Source of the DNA: CAKRJP01 sp963658085
GTDB lineage: Bacteria > Bacillota > Clostridia > Lachnospirales > Lachnospiraceae
Direction: 5' to 3'
Assembly (NCBI GenBank): GCA_963658085.1
Contig: CAVKOU010000001.1
Span: 62,001 to 126,000 of the forward strand
DNA: 64,000 bases
The position numbers were made by a program, and so were the translations under genes. Of the stretch, positions 43,136 through 51,273 are shown piece after piece (the stretch's first letter is position 1; each line of letters starts with the position of its first letter). The notes beneath the pieces were generated by a model that was not told the DNA's origin, made no database searches, and worked only from the letters and a program-made list of their open reading frames with translations.

Positions 43136-45775
43136 TTATTTAATTTGACCTTCCAGGACCTCTGCTACCTTCGCAATCGCATCATCGATTCCTGCAGGAT
43201 TCTTGCCTCCTGCCTGTGCCATATTCGGACGGCCGCCACCGCCTCCACCTACTAATCCGGCAATTCCCTTGATAAGGTTTCCGGCATGAGCTCCTGCCTT
43301 CACTGCAGTGTCTGTTGCCATTGCTACAAGGCTTACCTTTCCATCTACTGCGGATGCAAGCACTACAACACCTTCTCCAATCTTATCCTTCAACTGATCT
43401 CCAAGATCACGAAGTCCGTTCATGTCTACGCCGTCTACTCTTGCAGCGATAAGTTTTACTCCAAAGACCTCGGTCACTTGATCTGAAACATCACCCATAG
43501 CATCCTTCGCCATCTTACTCTTCAAGCTTTCAATCTCGCTATTCAAAGCCTTGTTCTCTCCAAGTAAGTGGGAAATCTTTTCTGTCAACTGATCCGGATT
43601 TGCTTTTACAAGCTTTGCTGACTCATTCAAAGTTTCTTCTATATGATTGTAATATGCAAATAATCCCTTAGAAGTCAACGCCTCGATACGTCTGACACCA
43701 GCTGCTACACCTGACTCTGATACGATCTTAAGAGCTGAGATTACACCTGTATTCTTTACGTGAGTACCTCCACAGAACTCTACAGAAAAATCACCTGCGC
43801 TTACCACACGTACCACATCTCCATATTTTTCTCCGAAAAGAGCCATCGCTCCCATCTTCTTCGCTTCCTCAATCGGAATATTCTTGCAAGTTACCGGGAT
43901 ACATTCTGCGATCTTTTCGTTAACGATGTCTTCGACTTTCTTAATCTCTTCTTTCGTAAGAGCAGAAAAATGTGTAAAGTCAAAACGAAGTCTTTCTGCA
44001 TTTACAAAAGATCCAGCCTGCTCCACATGGTTTCCAAGCACCTGTCTTAAGGCAGCCTGAAGCAAGTGAGTAGCGGTATGGTTCTTTGCTGACAGGCTTC
44101 TGTTTTCTGCATCTACTTCTACCGTTACTGTATCGCCAGCCTTGATCATACCCTTTACCACGCGTCCTACGTGTCCAACCTTGGTTCCTGCCAGGTGAAT
44201 ACAATCTTCTACTACAAATTCTCCGTCTGCAGTTTTGATCCTTCCGGTATCATGCTCCTGACCACCCATGGTAGCATACAAGGTTGTGCGATCTAAGATA
44301 ATGGTTCCTTCTTCGCCATCAGACAATGCATCTACAATCTCTTCTTTTGTAGTAAGAGCTGTAACCTTTGCCTCACAGGATAGATCCTCATAACCAACGA
44401 ACTCGGTTTCCAATGCTGCATCTAACTCGTCATAGACACTGGCTTCCTTACCGGTATAAGAGTGCGTTCCAAAGGTTCCCTCTGATTTTGCACGCTGCTC
44501 TTTCTGTGCCTTTTCAAATCCCTCTACGTCATAGGTAAGACCCTTTTCTTCCAGGATTTCACTGGTAAGATCGATCGGGAATCCATAGGTATCATAAAGT
44601 TTGAATGCATTTTCTCCGGATAATACTTTGCTTCCGGAAGCTTCCATCTCTGCTTCCATTTCAGCTAAAATAGAAAGTCCCTGATCGATGGTCTTATTAA
44701 ACTGAGCCTCTTCTTTTGCAATTACATTGAAGATAAAGTCCTTCTTCTCTTCCAGTTCCGGATATCCATCCTTAGAATCCTCAATAACGGTGCCAGCCAG
44801 TTCCACAAGGAACGCACCCTTGATTCCAAGGAGTCTTCCGTGACGGCATGCACGTCTAAGAAGCCTACGAAGAACGTATCCCCGTCCACTATTAGAAGGC
44901 ATGATACCATCGGAAATCATGAATGTAACGGAACGAATGTGGTCTGTAACTACACGAAGGGAAACATCTGTATCATGATCATTTCCATACTCTTTGTCAG
45001 CCAGACGGCATACATGATCTCTTAAAGATTTCATGGTATCAATATCGAACATAGAATCTACATCCTGAACGATACATGCCAAACGTTCCAGACCCATTCC
45101 TGTATCAATATTCTTCTGTACAAGCTCTGTATAGTTTCCATTGCCATCGTTGTCAAACTGGGTAAATACGTTATTCCAGATTTCCATATAACGATCGCAC
45201 TCGCAACCCACGGTACATCCAGGCTTTCCACAGCCATACTTTTCTCCACGGTCGTAATAAACTTCTGAACAGGGACCGCAAGGACCGGAACCATGCTCCC
45301 AGAAGTTATCTTCTTTTCCAAAACGGAAAATACGATCCTCGGAAATTCCGATCTGGTCATGCCAGATTCCCCACGCTTCATCGTCATCCTGGTAAACCGA
45401 TGGGTAGAGACGGTCTGCGTCTAATCCTACTACCTCTGTTAAAAATTCCCAAGTCCAGTGAATTGCTTCTGTTTTAAAATAATCACCAAAGGAGAAATTT
45501 CCTAACATCTCGAAAAATGTACCATGTCTCGCTGTCTTTCCAACGTTCTCGATATCTCCGGTACGGATACACTTCTGACAGGTTGTCACTCGTCTTCTCG
45601 GAGGGATCTCCTGTCCTGTAAAATAAGGTTTCAAAGGTGCCATACCTGAATTGATGAGCAAGAGACTCTTGTCATTATGAGGAACCAAAGAAAAGCTCTT
45701 CATTGCCAAATGTTCTTTGCTCTCAAAGAATTCAAGGAACATTTTTCTCAATTCGTTTACTCCATATTTCTGCAT
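43136..45775 (-). CDS. alaS: Alanine--tRNA ligase
   Basis: 879 residues, full length: catalytic core from MQKYGVNELRKMFLEFFESK, tRNA-recognition domain, editing domain with zinc motifs HTATHLLQAALRQVLGNH and CGGTHVKNTG, and the C-terminal oligomerisation domain ending in GGGGGGRPNMAQAGGK. It charges tRNA-Ala and edits Ser/Gly. The AAGGAAG site is 11 bases from the ATG and the gap is the near-palindrome CGTAGGCTACG. Its promoter overlaps the metH terminator. Confidence 0.98.
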   Translation of the reverse strand: MQKYGVNELRKMFLEFFESKEHLAMKSFSLVPHNDKSLLLINSGMAPLKPYFTGQEIPPRRRVTTCQKCIRTGDIENVGKTARHGTFFEMLGNFSFGDYFKTEAIHWTWEFLTEVVGLDADRLYPSVYQDDDEAWGIWHDQIGISEDRIFRFGKEDNFWEHGSGPCGPCSEVYYDRGEKYGCGKPGCTVGCECDRYMEIWNNVFTQFDNDGNGNYTELVQKNIDTGMGLERLACIVQDVDSMFDIDTMKSLRDHVCRLADKEYGNDHDTDVSLRVVTDHIRSVTFMISDGIMPSNSGRGYVLRRLLRRACRHGRLLGIKGAFLVELAGTVIEDSKDGYPELEEKKDFIFNVIAKEEAQFNKTIDQGLSILAEMEAEMEASGSKVLSGENAFKLYDTYGFPIDLTSEILEEKGLTYDVEGFEKAQKEQRAKSEGTFGTHSYTGKEASVYDELDAALETEFVGYEDLSCEAKVTALTTKEEIVDALSDGEEGTIILDRTTLYATMGGQEHDTGRIKTADGEFVVEDCIHLAGTKVGHVGRVVKGMIKAGDTVTVEVDAENRSLSAKNHTATHLLQAALRQVLGNHVEQAGSFVNAERLRFDFTHFSALTKEEIKKVEDIVNEKIAECIPVTCKNIPIEEAKKMGAMALFGEKYGDVVRVVSAGDFSVEFCGGTHVKNTGVISALKIVSESGVAAGVRRIEALTSKGLFAYYNHIEETLNESAKLVKANPDQLTEKISHLLGENKALNSEIESLKSKMAKDAMGDVSDQVTEVFGVKLIAARVDGVDMNGLRDLGDQLKDKIGEGVVVLASAVDGKVSLVAMATDTAVKAGAHAGNLIKGIAGLVGGGGGGRPNMAQAGGKNPAGIDDAIAKVAEVLEGQIK

Positions 45776-45860
45776 CGTAGCCTACGCTTCCTTTCTATCT
45801 TTCTTTTCAGAGCATCCTCTTAAAAATGATGATCTGAAATTAATACGCAATAACTCTATC

Positions 45861-45889
45861 ATTATAAAAAGAAGCGAGGGTTTTGTCAA
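45861..45889 (-). promoter_or_regulatory. Perfect-consensus promoter of alaS nested in the metH terminator
   Basis: Minus strand TTGACA (45884-45889), exactly 17 bases, TATAAT (45861-45866). The -35 box is the loop of the terminator hairpin, the spacer contains the 3' arm of its stem, and the -10 box is at the end of the T-tract. Confidence 0.85.
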
Positions 45890-45907
45890 TCCACCCTCGC
45901 CTCTTCT
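45864..45907 (-). terminator. Terminator-like hairpin upstream of alaS
   Basis: On the minus strand GCGAGGGT (45893-45900) pairs with ACCCTCGC (45874-45881) around an 11-base loop, with extra GAAG/CTTC pairing at the base, followed by TTCTTTTTAT. Reading leftward it lies upstream of alaS and downstream of nothing on the alaS side; relative to transcription it sits between the alaS promoter region and would stop any leftward transcript entering from metH, whose stop is at 45957. Confidence 0.8.
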
Positions 45908-45956
45908 TTTATGTCTGTATGAGCCTCTTTCTTTATGTCTGCTAGCCTAATATTTA

Positions 45957-48350
45957 TTAGGCTCTGCCAAATAAATCCTGTGCATAATATACGGATTGCA
46001 TCGCATCTTTTCCATAGAAGTCTGCACCGATCATATCTGCATAATCCTGATTAAGAACTGCTCCTCCTACCATGACTTTGCAATCTGGTTTTTCTTTTCT
46101 TAACAGCTTAATGGTATCTTCCATACTTACCACTGTAGTAGTCATAAGGGCACTTAAGCCTACTAATTTCACATCTTCTTTAATTGCCGTCTCAACCACA
46201 GTTTCCGGGGGTACATCTTTCCCAAGATCAATCACATCAAAGCTATAATTTTCTAACAATACCTTTACGATATTCTTTCCTATATCATGAATATCTCCCT
46301 TGACAGTTGCCAGAATGATCTTGTCTTTTGCCTGTGCAGAGTCCTCATCACCGGATATAGAATCTTTCAAAACTGCAAATGCAATTTTGGCTGCATCTGC
46401 ACTCATAAGAAGCTGTGGCAAAAATACCGTTCCCTTCTCAAATCCTTTTCCTACTACATCCAGGGCAGGTATCAGGTGTTCGTTGATGATATCCAAAGGC
46501 TTATATTCTTTTAACAGCTCTCTTGCTGTATGATGTGCTTCTTCTTTTAAACCCTTCTCAATGGCCTGTTTCAGCGTCAAAGCCCCGTTGCTCTTTGGAG
46601 CTGCAGCTGCTGTTCCTGACATATTTCCATATTTTTCAATATAGGCCTCACAGTTTATATCATAGTTCATAAGGGCACAATATGAGTACCAGGATTTCAT
46701 CATCTCCTCAGAAGACGGATTGATGATTCCGGCACTGAGACCATTTTGCATCGCCATGGTATAGAAGTTTGCATTTACCGCAGGTCTATAGGGAAGACCA
46801 AAGGAAATATTCGAAACACCAAGGACCGTACATACCCCATAGGTTTCTCTTACTTTCCTTAAAGCCTCCAGAGTAACCTTTGCACCTTCCGGGTCGGAAC
46901 TGATGGTCATTGCCAGAACATCAATAACAATATCCTTCTTTGAAATTCCATATTTTTTTGCTTCCTCAATGATTTTCCCTGCAACCGCCACACGGCCCTC
47001 TGCAGTCTCCGGGATCCCCCCTTCATCAATGGTCAGTCCTACCACAACACCACCGTATTTTTTTACCAATGGAAATACTTCATCCATAGATACTTGTTTT
47101 CCGTTTACGGAATTGATCATAGGTTTTCCATTGTAGATTCGCATGGCTGCTTCCATAGCAACGGCATCTACCGTATCGATCTGAAGCGGAAGGCTTGTAA
47201 CACTTTGAAGCTCAGTCACTACCTCTCTCATCATCTCTACTTCGTCAATATCCGGAAGACCTACATTGACATCCAAAATATGGGCGCCCTTATCCTGTTG
47301 GGTGATAGCTTCCTTCAGGATATAATCCATATCCTTCTCTACCAAGGCTTGTTTAAAACGCTTTTTACCAGTAGGATTGATACGCTCTCCTATGATCATA
47401 GGCTGGCCACCAAGCTTTACGTATTTTCCGTAGGAAGATACAATCGTAATATCTTTCTCTACCGGAGCTTTAACGGCCATTCCTTTGGTCTTTTCTATCA
47501 TGGCTTTTATATGTTCCGGAGTAGTTCCACAACAACCTCCAATGACGCAGGCTCCCTTCTTTACGATCTCTTCCATAAAGCCAGCAAATTCTTCCGGAAG
47601 AACATCGTAGTAGACCTCTCCGTCTTTTTGTTTTGGAAGTCCGGCATTTGGTTTTACCACCACCGGAATAGAAGTATATTCCATGATTTCATCTAGAATG
47701 GGCATCATCTGCTCCGGACCCATTCCACAGTTGATTCCTAAGGCATCCACTCGAAGTCCCTCTAACATCGCCACGACAGAAGGCACATCTCCGCCGGTAA
47801 GAAGCTTTCCCTTCTCATCAAAGATCATGGTAACAAATACCGGAAGTGATGTATTTTCTTTTGCAGCTAAAACCGCTGCTTTAGCCTCATAGGTATCACT
47901 CATGGTTTCTATATGAATCAAATCTGCTCCCAGAGCTTCTCCGTATTTCATAACCTGGGCAAATGCATCGTAGGCCTCTTCAAAAGATAGATCTCCCATA
48001 GGCTTTAAAAGCTTACCGGTAGGGCCTACATCCAAGGCTACATAGACCTCCCGTCCATCCTTCACTCCTTCTTTTGCGGCTATTTTTACATTCTCTATAG
48101 CTGCCTTCACGATTTCTTCCAGATCATACTTGGAGTCGTGAAATTTAAGAGCGTTGGCTCCAAAGGTATTAGCCAGTACAATCTCACTTCCGGCCTCAAA
48201 ATATTGTCTGTGAATATCCTGAACCTCTTCTCTGTGTTCAATGTTCCAAACTTCCGGAAGTTCTCCGGGTTTTAAACCTTTTGACTGAAGCAAGGTTCCC
48301 ATTCCACCATCAAAAAAAACTAATTCTTTTCCCAGTCGATCTAATAGCAT
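45957..48350 (-). CDS. metH: Cobalamin-dependent methionine synthase (without activation domain)
   Basis: 797 residues. Homocysteine domain about 1-290 with zinc cysteines in GINCGMG and GGCCGTTPEH; methyl-THF pterin domain about 320-565 (MIIGERINPTGKKRFKQALV); B12 cap and B12-binding domain about 585-797 with the Asp-x-His-x-x-Gly motif in TVKGDIHDIGKNIV. The fourth, reactivation domain found in E. coli MetH is missing and is encoded separately just upstream (48387-49031). It methylates homocysteine to methionine. Confidence 0.96.
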   Translation of the reverse strand: MLLDRLGKELVFFDGGMGTLLQSKGLKPGELPEVWNIEHREEVQDIHRQYFEAGSEIVLANTFGANALKFHDSKYDLEEIVKAAIENVKIAAKEGVKDGREVYVALDVGPTGKLLKPMGDLSFEEAYDAFAQVMKYGEALGADLIHIETMSDTYEAKAAVLAAKENTSLPVFVTMIFDEKGKLLTGGDVPSVVAMLEGLRVDALGINCGMGPEQMMPILDEIMEYTSIPVVVKPNAGLPKQKDGEVYYDVLPEEFAGFMEEIVKKGACVIGGCCGTTPEHIKAMIEKTKGMAVKAPVEKDITIVSSYGKYVKLGGQPMIIGERINPTGKKRFKQALVEKDMDYILKEAITQQDKGAHILDVNVGLPDIDEVEMMREVVTELQSVTSLPLQIDTVDAVAMEAAMRIYNGKPMINSVNGKQVSMDEVFPLVKKYGGVVVGLTIDEGGIPETAEGRVAVAGKIIEEAKKYGISKKDIVIDVLAMTISSDPEGAKVTLEALRKVRETYGVCTVLGVSNISFGLPYRPAVNANFYTMAMQNGLSAGIINPSSEEMMKSWYSYCALMNYDINCEAYIEKYGNMSGTAAAAPKSNGALTLKQAIEKGLKEEAHHTARELLKEYKPLDIINEHLIPALDVVGKGFEKGTVFLPQLLMSADAAKIAFAVLKDSISGDEDSAQAKDKIILATVKGDIHDIGKNIVKVLLENYSFDVIDLGKDVPPETVVETAIKEDVKLVGLSALMTTTVVSMEDTIKLLRKEKPDCKVMVGGAVLNQDYADMIGADFYGKDAMQSVYYAQDLFGRA

Positions 48351-48386
48351 CTGTTATTTTGGTTCCTTTCATTTAACATATTTCTT

Positions 48387-49031
48387 TTAGGATCTGCGAA
48401 ATTCACAGTCTATTTTTCCACAGGCTTCACAGCCTTTTACGGTACACATCTTTGCTTCTTTACTGATTCCAATTAAAGCCGTGACAGATTTGCTTGGACT
48501 TAGCATAAGACTTTCTGTCACTGTCACTCCCACACGCTTGGAAGCTTCCAACATCTGCACAAACATAGGTTGATGTTCAATAGAAAAATCTCCATATCCC
48601 GGACTGAACCTTGGTCTAAGATAAAGACTCTTGCCTTTAAATTCTTCTGCCATTTTCTCCTGCCAAACATCCAATTGTTCTTCTAAAGAAGCTGCCGCAC
48701 AGGCCTGAATCACAACAACTCTTGCCATGTCCGAAATAGAATATTTTCTGAGAAGTCCATCCACTCCAGGTCCCAAGGTAGCAGCCAAAAGTATCGCCTC
48801 CTTACAGCCCTTTAAATTCCGTTTCAAGCTCTTGCTCTCAATATCCAATTGTCCAATCTGAAGGTGTCCGTTCGCTTCCTGATAAATATCAAAAATGCGA
48901 TAGACGATCTTCATGGATCCCAGCTGATCGAGTTCTTTAAATACATCCTCAATCAAATCCAGGGTATGATCGTCCACCGCATGATTTCCATAACCAAGAT
49001 AACGGATCGCCTCTCGCGTCCTAATATCCAT
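48387..49031 (-). CDS. Methionine synthase activation-domain protein
   Basis: 214 residues matching the SAM-binding reactivation domain of MetH: LYLRPRFSPGYGDFSIEHQ is the SAM-site signature and LMLSPSKSVTALIGIS follows. The C-terminus has a Cys-rich end (CTVKGCEACGKIDCEF), common in free-standing forms. It probably supports reductive remethylation of inactive cob(II)alamin on MetH, whose gene starts 36 bases downstream. Confidence 0.92.
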   Translation of the reverse strand: MDIRTREAIRYLGYGNHAVDDHTLDLIEDVFKELDQLGSMKIVYRIFDIYQEANGHLQIGQLDIESKSLKRNLKGCKEAILLAATLGPGVDGLLRKYSISDMARVVVIQACAAASLEEQLDVWQEKMAEEFKGKSLYLRPRFSPGYGDFSIEHQPMFVQMLEASKRVGVTVTESLMLSPSKSVTALIGISKEAKMCTVKGCEACGKIDCEFRRS

Positions 49032-49087
49032 AAAAATCTATCCTTGTACTCTGATAGTTTTTGTCCTTACGTCATTTCACTACGTTC

Positions 49088-50527
49088 TTACAAAAGGCTA
49101 TCGTACAACTCCTCATACTGTCTTGCGGAATTATTCCATGAGAAGTCTGCTTTCATAGCTCGTTCTACAATCTTATTCCAATCTCGCTTCTTGTCATAAT
49201 AAATCTGCTCTGCATATCTTACAGTCGCCATCATCTCATGGGCATTGTAATTGGTAAAGCTAAATCCTGTACCGGTCTTTTCAAATTCATTATACGGCTC
49301 AACAGTATCCTTAAGTCCGCCTGTCTCACGTACGATTGGAACTGTTCCATACCGAAGGCTCATAAGCTGACTCAGTCCACATGGTTCAAAGAGGGATGGC
49401 ATCAAGAATGCATCACAGGAAGCATAAACCTTGTGAGACATCTCCTCTGAATAATAAATATTAGCTGATACCTTTCCGGGATACTTCCATGCGAAATGGC
49501 GGAACATATTCTCATACTGCTCCTCACCGGTTCCCAGCGCAACGATCTGAATGCTATCCTGACACAACTCATCCATAACATAGGCGATCAAATCAAATCC
49601 CTTCTGATCGGTAAGTCTTGATACGATACCAATGAGCATTGTATGGGAATCTTCTTCTAATCCCAGCTCCTGCTGAAGAGCGATCTTATTCTTCACCTTC
49701 ATCTTGCGGAAATTATCTACTGTATAATTCTTTACAATATGAGGATCTGTGGCTGGATTAAAGTCATCATAGTCAATACCATTAACAATACCGCACAGGC
49801 AATTGGATCTGGCATTCATAAGACCATCCAAACGCTCTCCATAGAACGGTGTCTTAATCTCCTCTGCATAAGAGTTACTTACAGTTGTAACATAATCTGC
49901 ATATACGATACCACCCTTTAAGTAGTTGGCATCCTCATAGGCCTCCAACTTATCCGGTGCAAAATAATACTGCGGAAGTCCGGTAATATCTCTCACACGC
50001 TTTGGATCCCAGGTACCCTGGAACTTTAAATTGTGAATGGTCATAATTGTCTTAATACCGCGGTAGTATTCATTTCCATATCTGAAGTTATCTAGATATA
50101 CCGGAATAAGTCCTGTCTGCCAGTCATGGCAATGAATGATATCCGGACGGAAATCTATGAGCGGCAAGGCGCTTAAAACAGCCTTGGAGAAAAATGCAAA
50201 TTTCTCGATATCTGTATACATCTCTCCATATGGAGCAAAGCCTGCGAAATAATATTCATTATCTACGAAATAGAATGTAATTCCCTGATACTCATACTCA
50301 AGGATTCCAACATACTGCTTTCTCCAATTAAGATCCATATAAAAATGAGTCTTGTAAGTTAGCTTCTCTTTCCACTCTTGCTTCATGCACATATATCTCG
50401 GCAACATAACTCGAACATCGTACTTCTCTTTGTCGAAATACTTCGGCAAGGATCCAGCTACGTCTGCAAGACCTCCGGTCTTAATAAATGGCACTGCCTC
50501 TGAAGATGCAAACAATATCTTTTTCAT
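49088..50527 (-). CDS. glgA: Glycogen synthase (ADP-glucose type)
   Basis: 479 residues of the GT5 family. The ADP-glucose-binding motif KTGGLADVAGSLPKYF is at the N-terminus and the C-terminal catalytic segment SLFEPCGLSQLMSLRYG is intact. It extends alpha-1,4-glucan chains. No other glg gene is near; in Clostridia glgA is often a single gene. GGGAGG site before the ATG. Confidence 0.96.
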   Translation of the reverse strand: MKKILFASSEAVPFIKTGGLADVAGSLPKYFDKEKYDVRVMLPRYMCMKQEWKEKLTYKTHFYMDLNWRKQYVGILEYEYQGITFYFVDNEYYFAGFAPYGEMYTDIEKFAFFSKAVLSALPLIDFRPDIIHCHDWQTGLIPVYLDNFRYGNEYYRGIKTIMTIHNLKFQGTWDPKRVRDITGLPQYYFAPDKLEAYEDANYLKGGIVYADYVTTVSNSYAEEIKTPFYGERLDGLMNARSNCLCGIVNGIDYDDFNPATDPHIVKNYTVDNFRKMKVKNKIALQQELGLEEDSHTMLIGIVSRLTDQKGFDLIAYVMDELCQDSIQIVALGTGEEQYENMFRHFAWKYPGKVSANIYYSEEMSHKVYASCDAFLMPSLFEPCGLSQLMSLRYGTVPIVRETGGLKDTVEPYNEFEKTGTGFSFTNYNAHEMMATVRYAEQIYYDKKRDWNKIVERAMKADFSWNNSARQYEELYDSLL

Positions 50528-50561
50528 TGCAGTTCCTCCCTTAACATAAAATATATGTCTT

Positions 50562-50590
50562 ATTATAACCCATTCGTGTCGATATGGAAA
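50562..50590 (-). promoter_or_regulatory. Promoter of glgA
   Basis: Minus strand TTTCCA (50585-50590), 17 bases, TATAAT (50562-50567). The -35 box is weak (4 of 6), the -10 is perfect. The -35 lies just after the spo0A-like stop codon. Confidence 0.55.
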
Positions 50591-50594
50591 GCAT

Positions 50595-51128
50595 TTATCT
50601 GTTTTTATATTCCAGACAGATCCGATCCGTTACCCATGCGATAAATTCAGAGTTAGACGGTCTCCCACGTTCCGGGTTTATAGAACAACCAAAAAGTTCG
50701 GCTAATACGTCCACGGCACCTCTGTTCCAGGCTATCTCAATGGCATTGCGCATAGCCCGTTCCACACGGCTGGGCGTAGTATTGTTTCTTCTGGCAATTT
50801 CAGGATATAGCTCTTTTGTCATAGCTTTTAAAATTCCTGTATTATTCACAGTCAAAAGCACAGCCTCCCTAAGATAACGATATCCTTTTACATGAGCCGG
50901 GATACCAATTTGCTGAAACAGTTTTGTGACCTGACATTCCAGTTCTTTTCCAAAATCTGGTTGAGACAGCTGTGTCACAACTCCTTTTTGCAAGGCATCC
51001 ACTAACATTTTCTGTCTGCCTGCAGTGGTAACGATCATCACTTCGAAATTACTATTTCTCAGAAAATCTCTTACTAGTTCCAACATGGAGTCATCGTTTT
51101 CCAGTACTAAATTATTAATTTTTTCCAT
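50595..51128 (-). CDS. Spo0A homologue with truncated receiver domain
   Basis: 177 residues. Residues about 70-177 are a complete Spo0A DNA-binding domain (IGIPAHVKGYRYLREAVLL, TKELYPEIARRNNTTPSRVE, RAMRNAIEIAWNRG, FIAWVTDRICLEY). The N-terminal 70 residues keep the receiver start (VLENDDSMLELVRDFL) and its C-terminal third (VMIVTTAGRQKMLVDALQKG), but the middle, including the phosphorylated Asp and following helix, is missing, and the conserved Lys of KPF is Gln (LSQPDF). It holds the usual spo0A position next to recN but spoIVB is absent. Start at 51128 with GAGGAA 6 bases upstream. It cannot be activated by the normal phosphorelay. Confidence 0.9.
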   Translation of the reverse strand: MEKINNLVLENDDSMLELVRDFLRNSNFEVMIVTTAGRQKMLVDALQKGVVTQLSQPDFGKELECQVTKLFQQIGIPAHVKGYRYLREAVLLTVNNTGILKAMTKELYPEIARRNNTTPSRVERAMRNAIEIAWNRGAVDVLAELFGCSINPERGRPSNSEFIAWVTDRICLEYKNR

Positions 51129-51168
51129 CAAATTTCCTCTAGAGCTTTTAGAGAAGATAGTCACTTAT

Positions 51169-51197
51169 ATTATAATTTGTATATGCTTTTTAAGCAA
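51169..51197 (-). promoter_or_regulatory. Promoter of the spo0A-like gene
   Basis: Minus strand TTGCTT (51192-51197), 17 bases, TATAAT (51169-51174), about 35 bases from the predicted transcription start to the ATG. Confidence 0.75.
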
Positions 51198-51216
51198 TCG
51201 GAAATCTGCAATTTCG

Positions 51217-51264
51217 TTCGACATTTCAATAATATCGCGCGATATTTTCTGACATTTTCAGACA
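51217..51264 (-). promoter_or_regulatory. 0A-box-like site, palindrome and 10-bp repeats upstream of the spo0A-like gene
   Basis: Minus strand TGTCGAA (51217-51223) matches the core of the Spo0A box and lies about 20 bases upstream of the -35. Next to it is the perfect 16-bp palindrome AATATCGCGCGATATT (51231-51246), then two 10-bp direct repeats TTTTCTGACA/TTTTCAGACA on the plus strand (51245-51264). Confidence 0.55.
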
Positions 51265-51273
51265 TGTAAAATT

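Noticed and set aside
45776..45956. T-box upstream of alaS
   Set aside because: Only about 80 bases of leader and no T-box motif (TGGNACCGCG-like); only the metH terminator is present.
47094..47696. 200-residue open frame on the plus strand
   Set aside because: Antisense to metH; no support.
48351..48386. SAM or B12 riboswitch before metH
   Set aside because: Just 36 bases separate it from the activation-protein gene.
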